DNA of 64,000 nucleotides. It comes from Bryobacterales bacterium. GTDB lineage: Bacteria; Acidobacteriota; Terriglobia; Bryobacterales; Bryobacteraceae. The notes beneath the pieces were generated by a model, which was not told the origin of the DNA, ran no database searches, and saw only the letters and a list, made by a program, of their open reading frames with translations. Positions within the stretch are counted from its first letter, which is position 1. Each line of letters opens with the position of its first letter. Positions 28,424 to 36,157 of this stretch are shown here, in pieces. The translations under genes were made by a program, and so were the position numbers. The DNA lies in assembly GCA_020851555.1 (NCBI GenBank), contig JADZCM010000017.1, positions 124,001 through 188,000 on the forward strand, read 5' to 3'.

Positions 28424-29242
28424 ATGCCCCAGCCCGGAGGGCGGCTCCACGATTTCGGCCCATTCCGCTACGACGCGGATCAGCGGCTGCTGTTTCGGGG
28501 CGGGGAACTTGTACCGCTCGCGCCCAAGGCGCTCGACACCCTTCACGTGCTGATCGAGCGCCGCGGACGCGTGGTCGAAAAGGACGAGCTGAGGAAGTTC
28601 GTCTGGCCGGATACCACGGTGGAGGACGTCGGCCTTCCCCGCAATATCTCACTTCTCCGCAAGGCGCTCGGCGGCGACCCCGAGACCTACATCGAGACCA
28701 TCCCCAAGCGGGGCTACCGGTTCCGTGCGGCGGCAGCGGCGCCCCGCCGCCGTTGGGCCTGGCTGGCGGTTCCCGCCGCGGTATTCGCGCTGGCGGGACT
28801 CGTCTACTGGCAGTTCTATGCTCCTTCCGGCTTCCTTCCCCGGGGGCCGGGCTACGCCAGCCTTGTGACCATCCCCTTCCAGCCTCTGTCGGCGGGCTTG
28901 GAACAATCGGGCATCCCTTTTTCTTTCAATGAGTTATTGGTGACGGAGCTGACCCGGATCGAACGCGTCTACGTGGTCTCGCCGGGTACCGTCCGGCGCT
29001 ATCAGTGGGTGGGCATCGGCCCGCAGATCATGGCCCGACTGCTGGCAGCCGACGTGATCCTCGACGGGACCGTTCAACGGGTTGCCGGCGCCCTCCGGGT
29101 CACCGTCCACCTGGCCGACGTCCACTCGGGCAAGCTGGTCTGGGCCGAAACGTACGAACAGACCTCGGCCGACGCCGCTCTGGCCCGCCAAATCGCTTCC
29201 GAAGTGGGCGTGCGCCTCTCGGAAGGGTTCAAGAAGAACTAA
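28424..29242 (+). CDS. Membrane-bound winged-helix regulator, CadC-like
   Basis: A 272-residue protein. Residues about 8-103 form an OmpR/CadC-type winged-helix DNA-binding domain (LAPKALDTLHVLIERRGRVV, then NISLLRKALGGD and YIETIPKRGYRF). A transmembrane helix follows (about residues 109-128). The C-terminal periplasmic domain resembles the FlgO/TolB-N region of acidobacterial regulators (VILDGTVQRVAGALRVTVHL, then GKLVWAETYE). Such one-component regulators sense signals across the membrane and act directly on DNA, with no phosphorylation site. It starts 4 nt after pnp and so is likely co-transcribed with it, an odd partnership. Its targets are unknown. Confidence 0.88.
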   Translation: MPQPGGRLHDFGPFRYDADQRLLFRGGELVPLAPKALDTLHVLIERRGRVVEKDELRKFVWPDTTVEDVGLPRNISLLRKALGGDPETYIETIPKRGYRFRAAAAAPRRRWAWLAVPAAVFALAGLVYWQFYAPSGFLPRGPGYASLVTIPFQPLSAGLEQSGIPFSFNELLVTELTRIERVYVVSPGTVRRYQWVGIGPQIMARLLAADVILDGTVQRVAGALRVTVHLADVHSGKLVWAETYEQTSADAALARQIASEVGVRLSEGFKKN

Positions 29243-29310
29243 ATCAGGAAATCGGAAGCTCTCCGGGAGCCTGCCACGTTCCATAATGTGGCGTGTCGTG
29301 AGGCTACAGC

Positions 29311-29673
29311 ATGAAGATCCTATTGTGGTCTGCCCGGGCGCTGGCGCTGTTCTGGGCGGGATTCTGGACGGTCTTCTTCGTGGCGGAGTCGCTGGCGTGG
29401 CACACGCCGGCGGACCGGATCATAGTCTGGCTGGGCGTGGGTCTGCTGTTCGTGATCCTGGCTCTGGCGGGGTGCCGCTGGCAGCTCACCGGCGGGCTGT
29501 TGCTTATCGCCGCTGGCGTGGCAGCCGCCCTGGCCTATGCCATCCGGGCGCCGCGGGAACTGTCTTTCGCCACCCGCGCAATCACTCTGGCGGCTTTCGG
29601 TGTTCCACCCACGGTGGCTGGGGCGCTGTTTCTGGTGCATCACCACGCGGTCACGCACCGGAGCGCCCCATGA
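29311..29673 (+). CDS. Small integral membrane protein (120 aa)
   Basis: A 120-residue protein with about four predicted transmembrane segments (residues about 4-24, 33-48, 53-72 and 86-107) and an N-terminal LWSARALALFWAGFW phrase. No catalytic motif or named family was recognised. A CATAAT hexamer (29283-29288) may be its -10. It is followed by another small four-helix protein 95 nt downstream on the same strand with a similar opening (LLWSARALALF here, LFWTPRIACILF there), so the two may be distant paralogues or partners. Confidence 0.6.
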   Translation: MKILLWSARALALFWAGFWTVFFVAESLAWHTPADRIIVWLGVGLLFVILALAGCRWQLTGGLLLIAAGVAAALAYAIRAPRELSFATRAITLAAFGVPPTVAGALFLVHHHAVTHRSAP

Positions 29674-29767
29674 GGCGCCCACGGCTAAGTGGCTGCCAGC
29701 CGCCGCTGTGCCGGGCGGATGCGCTGGAGGCTTGCTGAATGCTCACAGTGTGCCGGAGGTGACAATA

Positions 29768-30145
29768 ATGACCGCACCCGTAAGGAACCTGTTGTTCTGG
29801 ACGCCCAGGATCGCCTGTATCCTGTTCGCTGCTTTCGTCAGCCTGTTCGCTTTGGATGTATTCGGCGGCAAAGACCCCTGGTGGCATCAGATCCTGGGAT
29901 TCCTGATCCACCTCATACCGGTTTACGTGCTCGTGATCGTGCTCCTGGTCTCGTGGCGGTGGGAGTGGGTGGGAGGGGCCATCTTCCCTGGCCTGGGCCT
30001 GTTCTACATCTACTGGTCGTGGGGGCGCTTTCGATGGCCTTTCAACCTGGTCAACTGCCTGACCATCGCCGGCCCTATGTTCATCCTGGGGGGGCTGTTT
30101 CTGGCCGGCTGGTTCCTCAGGGCGCAGATTCGCTGTAGAAGCTGA
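29768..30145 (+). CDS. Small integral membrane protein, DUF7670-like
   Basis: A 125-residue protein with four hydrophobic segments. ATG at 29768 is chosen because GGAGGT (29755-29760) lies at ideal spacing and the hydrophobic N-terminus starts there; upstream extension to 29537 overlaps the previous gene out of frame. The opening NLLFWTPRIACILFAAFVSL, then FALDVFGG, and a Trp-rich middle (VSWRWEWVGG) recall a small bacterial family annotated as a domain of unknown function. No enzymatic motif is seen. Its 3' end overlaps the convergent rsmD gene by 29 nt. Confidence 0.7.
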   Translation: MTAPVRNLLFWTPRIACILFAAFVSLFALDVFGGKDPWWHQILGFLIHLIPVYVLVIVLLVSWRWEWVGGAIFPGLGLFYIYWSWGRFRWPFNLVNCLTIAGPMFILGGLFLAGWFLRAQIRCRS

Positions 30146-30650
30146 GCACGTTGTCGCCCTGTTTGAGCGCTCGCGTGCGGCGCAGCGCGCCGTAGGCTTC
30201 TTCAAGGCGCAGGCGCGACGAGTGCTGGGCGATAACCAGGCCCGGCGGACGCCCGGCCAGCAGGCGCAGGGCCTCACTGTACTCTCGTTCAAGGCCGTAA
30301 GGGGGGTCCAGGAACACGATGTCCGCCGCCATGCGTCCCAGGTGTTTCAGGGCTGGGCCGTGAATGACCTGCGCGCGCGACTCGGCCCCCAGCGAGCGCA
30401 GGTTCTCCCCGATCAGCCGCACGGCGGGCCGGTGTTTCTCGATGAAGACGGCGCGAGCCGCGCCGCGGCTCAACGCCTCGATGCCCACTGCACCGCAGCC
30501 GGCGTAAGCATCCAGGAACACGCACCCCCCGATGCCCGGCGCCAGGATGCTGAACAGCGACTCGCGCAGCCGGTCCGGCGTGGGACGCAACGCCGGACCG
30601 GGCAGCGTCTTCAGCCGCCTGCTCCGGTACTCGCCTCCAATGACGCGCAT
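30117..30650 (-). CDS. rsmD: 16S rRNA (guanine966-N2)-methyltransferase RsmD
   Basis: A 177-residue SAM-dependent methyltransferase that modifies G966 of 16S rRNA. The N-terminal family signature is MRVIGGEYRSRRL. Next come LRPTPDRLRESLFSIL, the SAM motif FLDAYAGCGAVGIEALSRGA and the catalytic DPPY motif (VFLDPPYG). Length fits the family. Its ATG overlaps the recG stop (ATGA type), so it is translated with recG, itself coupled to the GH2 gene. In many bacteria rsmD neighbours coaD; here it does not. Confidence 0.94.
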   Translation of the reverse strand: MRVIGGEYRSRRLKTLPGPALRPTPDRLRESLFSILAPGIGGCVFLDAYAGCGAVGIEALSRGAARAVFIEKHRPAVRLIGENLRSLGAESRAQVIHGPALKHLGRMAADIVFLDPPYGLEREYSEALRLLAGRPPGLVIAQHSSRLRLEEAYGALRRTRALKQGDNVLSFYSESAP

Positions 30651-32761
30651 CAGGCCACCTCCACCAACCCGTAGCGGCGCTGCCAGTGGTTGCGGAGGTA
30701 GGCCACCGCCCGCCGGTATTCCTCCTCGGAGGGCGGCGCGGCCACGAAGCTCATGGCCTCGGAGCGCGCCAGTTCCAGGATCTCCATGTCCCGCACCAGG
30801 TTCGCGATGCGCAGCGCCGGCAGGCCCGATTGGCGCGTTCCGAAGAACTCACCCGGTCCGCGCAGCTTCAAGTCCATCTCGGCGATGTGGAAACCGTCGC
30901 AAGACTCCACCAGGGTCCGCATGCGGTCCCGGGCGCCGGGGGTGAGCTTCTCCGTGACCAGGACACAGTAGCTTTGGTCCGCGCCCCGGCCCACCCGGCC
31001 GCGGAGCTGATGAAGCTGCGCCAGGCCATAGCGCTCGGCCTGCTCGATGACCATGATGGTGGCGTTGGCCACGTCCACGCCGACCTCGATCACCGTGGTC
31101 GAGACCAGGATCTTCAGCTCGCCGCGCTTGAAGCTCTCCATGACGGCTTCTTTCTGATCCGGCGGCAAGCGGCCATGCAGGAGGCCCACCGGAAGGCCCG
31201 GAAACACGGTCTCGGACAGGTGCTTGTGCATCTTCCGGGCGGCCTTCAGCGCCGCCGTCTCCGACTCCTCGATCACCGGGTAGACCACGTAGGCCTGGCG
31301 GCCCCGGTCGACCTGCTGCTTCAGGAAACTGTAGACCAGCTCCACCTGTTCGTCGTCCACGTGTTTGGTTATGATCGGCTTGCGGCCGGGCGGCAGTTCG
31401 TCGAGCAGAGAGACATCCAGGTCGCCGTAGAGCGTGAGGGCCAGGGTGCGGGGGATAGGGGTCGCCGTCATCACCAGGACATCCGGGCGCACACCCTTGC
31501 GCATGAACCTGAGCCGCTGCATGACCCCGAAGCGGTGTTGTTCGTCCACAATCGCCAGGCCCAGCTTGTGGAACTCGACGTCCTCTTCGAGCACGGCGTG
31601 CGTGCCGATTACGATCTGAGCGCCTCCCGCCGAGACCAGGCTCTTCAGTTCCTTCTTTTCCCTGGCAGGGGTGGATCCCGTCACCAGCACAACGCGGTAG
31701 TTCAGAGGCTCGAACAGCCGCTTCAGATAGTACAGGTGCTGGGAGGCAAGAATCTCCGTGGGCGCCAGCACCGCCACCTGGTAGCCGCTCTCAATGGCGA
31801 TGACGGCGGCCTGCGCCGCCACCAGCGTCTTGCCGCTGCCCACGTCGCCCTGCAACAGGCGGTTCATGGGATGCGGCGCGGCCATGTCCCTGGCGATGTC
31901 ACCGAGCACCCTCTTCTGCGCGCCGGTCGGCTTGAACGGGAGCATGCGTTTGATCTGCTCGCGCGCGCGGCCGGTGAGCTCAAACGCGATTCCGGTCTCG
32001 CGGCGGGCGGCGCTGCGCTTGAGCGACAGCCCGCATTCCAGCCAGAAGAACTCCTCGAAAATCATCCGGAACTGAGCCGGCGAGCGGAACTCGTTGAGCA
32101 GGCGCAGGTCGTCTTCCGGCGGCGGGAAGTGCAGGCGGCGCACCGCCGTCCAGTAGTCCATCAGCTTCAGCCGCGCCAGAACCGTCCCGGGCAACGGATC
32201 GGGCGCCGGCGGCAGGGCTTGCAGCGCCGTGTGGAGCAGCTTGCGGAAGACGCGGGTGGTGATCTTCCCGGCCGCTTCGTAAATGGGAACCATGCGCCCA
32301 ACGTGCAACGACGCGTCGCCTTCTTCTTCGCCCTCCGGGAGCAGTTCGAATTCCGGGTGCATCATCGAGAGCCCGCCCGAGTAACTGTCCCACTCGACTT
32401 TGCCGTAGAGCGCGGCCCTGCGCCCGGGCAGAAGCAGGTCCGCCAGATACGCGGCGTGGAACCATTTGGCGGCGAGCGCGTGGCGCGAGGAATCCGTGAA
32501 GACCGCTTCAAACATCCCAAGCTGGCGGCGCTTGAAGCCCGCCAGTTCCGCGGATTGGACCGTGGCGATGACTGTCGCCATCTCCCCTGGCGCAAGCTGC
32601 GAGATGGGCTTCACGTTGGTGCGGTCCTCGTAGCGGAAGGGCGCATACGCCACCAGGTCTTCCACCGTGAGGATGCCCTTGGCCTCGAGCACCAGGGCGC
32701 GCGCCGGGCCTACACCCTTCAGGTACTTGACCGGGGTGGAGAGGTTCACGAAGAACCTCAC
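30650..32761 (-). CDS. recG: ATP-dependent DNA helicase RecG
   Basis: A 703-residue helicase that remodels stalled forks and recombination intermediates. An N-terminal wedge/OB domain opens with TPVKYLKGVGPARA. Helicase motifs follow: Walker A (LLQGDVGSGKTLVA), DEQH box (AIVDEQHRFGV), VMTATPIPRTLAL, then LVSTTVIEVGVDVANATIMV and QLHQLRGRVGRG. Length fits the family. The start is a GTG at 32761 that overlaps the stop of the GH2 gene by 4 nt. Its stop overlaps the rsmD start, so all three are translationally coupled. Confidence 0.96.
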   Translation of the reverse strand: MRFFVNLSTPVKYLKGVGPARALVLEAKGILTVEDLVAYAPFRYEDRTNVKPISQLAPGEMATVIATVQSAELAGFKRRQLGMFEAVFTDSSRHALAAKWFHAAYLADLLLPGRRAALYGKVEWDSYSGGLSMMHPEFELLPEGEEEGDASLHVGRMVPIYEAAGKITTRVFRKLLHTALQALPPAPDPLPGTVLARLKLMDYWTAVRRLHFPPPEDDLRLLNEFRSPAQFRMIFEEFFWLECGLSLKRSAARRETGIAFELTGRAREQIKRMLPFKPTGAQKRVLGDIARDMAAPHPMNRLLQGDVGSGKTLVAAQAAVIAIESGYQVAVLAPTEILASQHLYYLKRLFEPLNYRVVLVTGSTPAREKKELKSLVSAGGAQIVIGTHAVLEEDVEFHKLGLAIVDEQHRFGVMQRLRFMRKGVRPDVLVMTATPIPRTLALTLYGDLDVSLLDELPPGRKPIITKHVDDEQVELVYSFLKQQVDRGRQAYVVYPVIEESETAALKAARKMHKHLSETVFPGLPVGLLHGRLPPDQKEAVMESFKRGELKILVSTTVIEVGVDVANATIMVIEQAERYGLAQLHQLRGRVGRGADQSYCVLVTEKLTPGARDRMRTLVESCDGFHIAEMDLKLRGPGEFFGTRQSGLPALRIANLVRDMEILELARSEAMSFVAAPPSEEEYRRAVAYLRNHWQRRYGLVEVA

Positions 32762-35205
32762 ACAACCAGGATTGCGGAACCGGGCCGCGAAGTGATCGCG
32801 AGCGTGGCGGGTTTGAGGCCGGAGGCGCCGGCCGTCAGGCGGATTGCGCCCGCGGTCCGGGTGGTGCGGACAACCACCAGCGCCTTCCCGTTGAACAGCT
32901 TCCGCTGAGTCCCCTGATAGGGCTCCTCGCTGAACATGTTCGCGCTGCCCACGGCGGCGATCGTGCCGGGGCCGCTGAGGCTGAAAGTCACCTCGTGGCT
33001 GGCGTCCGGGCGCGGCAATCCGCCCTTGTCCACCACTTCGACGGTAACGAAGGACAGGTCCTGGCCGTTGGCGTTCAGCGCCACCCGGTCTGCGGTCAGC
33101 TTAAGCTGCACCGCCTCGCCGGCGGTCCTGAGGACCGACTCCCCCGCCGGCTTGCCGTTGCGAACGCCGACAGCCTTCAGGACGCCCGGGGCGTAAGGGA
33201 CCTTGAAGCTCGCCAGGAATCGCTCGGCGCGCGTGGTGGGCTTCTCGCCAATCAACTTGCCGTCCAGGTACAGCCGCACCCGGTCGAATCTGGAGTAGAT
33301 CTCCACTTCGAGCGGTTTTCCCTCCATCCCCGGCCAGGTCCAACTCGGATAGACGGGCCACACACCCCACCGGGTGATGTGCATTTCCTTGCCTTCTGGG
33401 ACCGGCAGCCGCACGCCGAGGTACAGCTTCTCGCCACGGTCCCAGATGATGTTGCGGTAGTGCGAACTGGCTTTGCGGAAGCCGCAGATATCGAGGTCGC
33501 CGCAATCGGAGCCGTGCCACGGGTAGAGCGAATCGCTCCCCATGAACAACTCCTTCGCGCCGGGTTTCAGATCCTGGAGATACCAGCGGCCGATGCCGGC
33601 TTCTCCCAGGTAGTCCAGAGCCGTCCAGACGAAATCCCCGACGATGTACGGGTACTCCGTCACCATCTGCCAGTAGTCGAAGACCTGGTTGAGAAACGAT
33701 TCCGTGCAGGCTATGATCCGCGCCGGCGCGCGCTGGTGGTCTTCCGCGTGCCGGTCCAGGTTGTAGTTGTACCCTCCGACGTCCAGCGCGGCGAAGAAGG
33801 CGTCGGTGTTGTTCCACTGCGGCACGTTGTTCAAAGCCGAAGTGACCGGGCGGGTGGGGTCGAGCGACCGCACATAGTCCGCCATCGTCCGCGCCATCCG
33901 GGCGCCGTCTTCGTTGCCCCGCTCGGGAATCTCGTTTCCAATGCTCCACATGACCACGGAGGGGTGGTTGCGGTCGCGCAGCACCATGGCTTCGGTGTCG
34001 TGCTGCCACCATTCCTTGAAAGCCACGTTGTAGTCCTGGGGGTTCTTCCCCTTGGCCCAGCAGTCGAACGATTCGTCGATGACCAGCATGCCGAGCCGGT
34101 CGCAGGCGTCGAGGAAAGCCGGGGAGGGCGGGTTGTGGGCGGTGCGGATGGCGTTGAAGCCCGCCGCTTTCAGCAACTGGACGCGCCGCTCCTCGGCCCG
34201 GTCGAAGGCGGCCGCTCCCAGCGGCCCGTTGTCGTGATGCACGCAGCCGCCGGCCATCTCCACCGGCTTGCCGTTCAGCAGGAAGCCTTTCTCCGCGGAC
34301 CACTCCAGGGAGCGTATGCCGAAGGAGGTGACCACCACATCCACTTCTTTTCCGCCGCTTATCACCCGCGTGACGGCCATATACAGATTCGGCTTTTCGG
34401 GCGTCCACAGAGCGGGCCTGGAGACGGCGGCCTCCTGCGCCACTTCCGTGGCCGCGCCGGGCTGGATGGTCGCGGCGGCCTCCGCCGTCCCGGCGGCGGC
34501 GCCCGTCGGCCCCAGAATAGTGGTCCGCACATCGACGCTGGCCGGCGCGCCGGTTTCGTTCCGGAGCCGGATCTTTATGGAGACCGCCGCCCGCGCCGCG
34601 CTCACCTGCGGCGTCGTGACGGAGATTCCCCAGTGGGCGACGTGCACCGGTTCGGTCACGTGAAACCACACGTGGCGATAGATCCCGGAGCCGGAGTACC
34701 AGCGGGTGTTCTTGTGCCGGGACTGGTCGACACGGACGGCCAGCAGGTTGGCGGCGCCCGGCTTCAGGTGAGGGGTCAGATCATGAACGAAGCTCGTATA
34801 GCCGTAGGGGTGCATGCCGAGCTCCCGGCCGTTGACATAGACGGCGGCGTTCATGTAGACGCCCTCGAACTCGACGGCTACCCGCTTGCCTTGCCAGGCT
34901 GCGGGCGCGTCAAAGGCCCGGCGGTACCACCCCACCCCCGCGGGGAAGAAGCCGCCGCCGCCGCCCATGGGCTCCTTGGGGCCGCGCTGGCCTTCGATGC
35001 TCCAGTCGTGCGGCAGATCCAGTGTCCGCCAACTTTCCGCATCAAAGGAAGGCGACTCGGCGCCCGCCGGGTCTCCGAGCAGGAATCTCCAGCCGTAGTC
35101 GGCCAGCAGCCGCTGGCGGGCCGGCTGTATCCGGCTCGCGGCCTCGCCAAGCCGCAAGACACCTCCGGCAATCAGCAACTGGCGCGAAAAATCCCGGCGA
35201 TTCAT
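32758..35205 (-). CDS. Glycoside hydrolase family 2, beta-galactosidase-like
   Basis: An 815-residue enzyme. ATG at 35205 is chosen because it opens an exported-protein leader (RRDFSRQLLIAGG) after a purine-rich ribosome-binding region. A sugar-binding jelly roll follows (about residues 30-190, GWYRRAFDAP). Then come an Ig-like domain and a TIM barrel with acid/base Glu425 in WSIGNEIPERG and nucleophile Glu502 in ACTESF. The C-terminal Ig-like domains (about residues 600-815) are of the kind found in family 2 galactosidases and glucuronidases. The exact sugar is uncertain. It is divergent from a sugar-catabolic operon across a palindrome and coupled to recG at its 3' end. Confidence 0.88.
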   Translation of the reverse strand: MNRRDFSRQLLIAGGVLRLGEAASRIQPARQRLLADYGWRFLLGDPAGAESPSFDAESWRTLDLPHDWSIEGQRGPKEPMGGGGGFFPAGVGWYRRAFDAPAAWQGKRVAVEFEGVYMNAAVYVNGRELGMHPYGYTSFVHDLTPHLKPGAANLLAVRVDQSRHKNTRWYSGSGIYRHVWFHVTEPVHVAHWGISVTTPQVSAARAAVSIKIRLRNETGAPASVDVRTTILGPTGAAAGTAEAAATIQPGAATEVAQEAAVSRPALWTPEKPNLYMAVTRVISGGKEVDVVVTSFGIRSLEWSAEKGFLLNGKPVEMAGGCVHHDNGPLGAAAFDRAEERRVQLLKAAGFNAIRTAHNPPSPAFLDACDRLGMLVIDESFDCWAKGKNPQDYNVAFKEWWQHDTEAMVLRDRNHPSVVMWSIGNEIPERGNEDGARMARTMADYVRSLDPTRPVTSALNNVPQWNNTDAFFAALDVGGYNYNLDRHAEDHQRAPARIIACTESFLNQVFDYWQMVTEYPYIVGDFVWTALDYLGEAGIGRWYLQDLKPGAKELFMGSDSLYPWHGSDCGDLDICGFRKASSHYRNIIWDRGEKLYLGVRLPVPEGKEMHITRWGVWPVYPSWTWPGMEGKPLEVEIYSRFDRVRLYLDGKLIGEKPTTRAERFLASFKVPYAPGVLKAVGVRNGKPAGESVLRTAGEAVQLKLTADRVALNANGQDLSFVTVEVVDKGGLPRPDASHEVTFSLSGPGTIAAVGSANMFSEEPYQGTQRKLFNGKALVVVRTTRTAGAIRLTAGASGLKPATLAITSRPGSAILVV

Positions 35206-35225
35206 GGAGTATTCCCCCTGGAGGA

Positions 35226-35239
35226 TCAGTGTACACTGA
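35226..35239. promoter_or_regulatory. Perfect 14-bp palindrome, candidate operator in a divergent promoter region
   Basis: TCAGTGTACACTGA equals its own reverse complement. It lies 20 nt before the GH2 start on the minus strand and 42 nt before the DapA-like start on the plus strand, in a 76-nt divergent spacer. TACACT (35232-35237) inside it could be a weak -10 for the plus-strand operon. A dyad of this size and place is typical of a dimeric repressor site, for example GntR or LacI type; the regulator is not in the window. Confidence 0.6.
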
Positions 35240-35281
35240 CCATCAGGAAGTATGAGAACCGCTTTTGTGCTGCGAGAGAAG

Positions 35282-36157
35282 ATGGCTGGCCTCTTCGCGC
35301 CCATCTCGACGCCCTTTACGGGCGGCGAGGAGGCCGATTACGGCGCGCTCCGCTTCAACCTGGAGCGTTACGCAGCCAGCGGTATTCTGGGCTACCTGGC
35401 TCTGGGCTCGAATGGCGAAAACCGCAGCCTGACGGAGGAGGAGAAGCTCCGGGTGCTCGAGACCATCGTCCGGCACAAGGGGCGCGGGCAAGTCGTAATC
35501 GCCGGCGCCGCCTACGACGCGCAGCGGGACACCGAACGGTTCCTGGCGCGGGCGGCGGACCTGGGGGCCGACTTCGGCCTGGTGCTGTCGCCGGGTTACT
35601 TCCGCAAGCAGATGACGGAAGACGTGCTTTGTCGCTACTTCTCGACGCTCGCGGACACGTCTCCCCTCCCGCTGCTGATCTACAACGCGCCGGGGTTCTG
35701 CGGCGTGACGATCACCCCGGCGCTGCTCGCCAGGCTTGCCGGGCATCCCAACATCGTGGGCATGAAAGACAGCGCGGCGACCGGCATCGAGGACTTCCTG
35801 CCATTTGAATCGGAGACGTTCCACGTGCTGGCGGGTTCGGCGAACTTCCTGTTTCCCGCGATGATGGGCGGCTCGGTGGGCGGCACCGTGTCGCTGGCCA
35901 ACACATTCCCGGATCTGGTGATGGAACTGTTCCGCTACGGGCAAGCGCGCGACGAGGTTCGCGGGCGTCCGCTTCAAGAGCGGGTAACCAGGATCAACGA
36001 TGCGATCTCGGGGGCATACGGCGTCGCGGGCGTCAAAGCGGCGATGAACCTGGCGGGCCTCAGGGGCGGAATCCCGAGGCGGCCTTTGTTGCCCCTGACG
36101 CCGCCGCAGGTCGAGGAGATGAAGAAGAGGCTGGCCGCGGAGGGCCTGCTGGGGTGA
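35282..36157 (+). CDS. DapA-like class I aldolase/lyase
   Basis: A 291-residue member of the dihydrodipicolinate synthase/N-acetylneuraminate lyase/2-keto-3-deoxy-sugar aldolase superfamily. Family motifs are APISTPF at the N-terminus, LGSNGENRSLTEEEK, the Tyr of IYNAPGF and the Schiff-base Lys of GMKDS. The start at 35282 places APISTPF where the family expects it; ATG at 35252 would add ten residues and is possible. It is the first gene of an operon with a sugar kinase, a second aldolase, a HAD phosphatase and an SDR. It more likely cleaves a keto-deoxy sugar acid than makes lysine precursors (inference from context). Confidence 0.82.
   Translation: MAGLFAPISTPFTGGEEADYGALRFNLERYAASGILGYLALGSNGENRSLTEEEKLRVLETIVRHKGRGQVVIAGAAYDAQRDTERFLARAADLGADFGLVLSPGYFRKQMTEDVLCRYFSTLADTSPLPLLIYNAPGFCGVTITPALLARLAGHPNIVGMKDSAATGIEDFLPFESETFHVLAGSANFLFPAMMGGSVGGTVSLANTFPDLVMELFRYGQARDEVRGRPLQERVTRINDAISGAYGVAGVKAAMNLAGLRGGIPRRPLLPLTPPQVEEMKKRLAAEGLLG

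Noticed and set aside
29258-29270. Hairpin GCTC-GAGC after the CadC-like gene as a terminator
   Set aside because: Only four base pairs and no T-run; too weak to report as a feature.
30686-32908. 740-codon open frame antisense to recG
   Set aside because: recG is complete with helicase motifs; the antisense frame is Arg/Gln/His-rich shadow sequence.
32995-35808. 937-codon open frame antisense to the GH2 gene and running into the DapA-like gene
   Set aside because: It crosses the divergent promoter region and two conserved genes and contains no domain.
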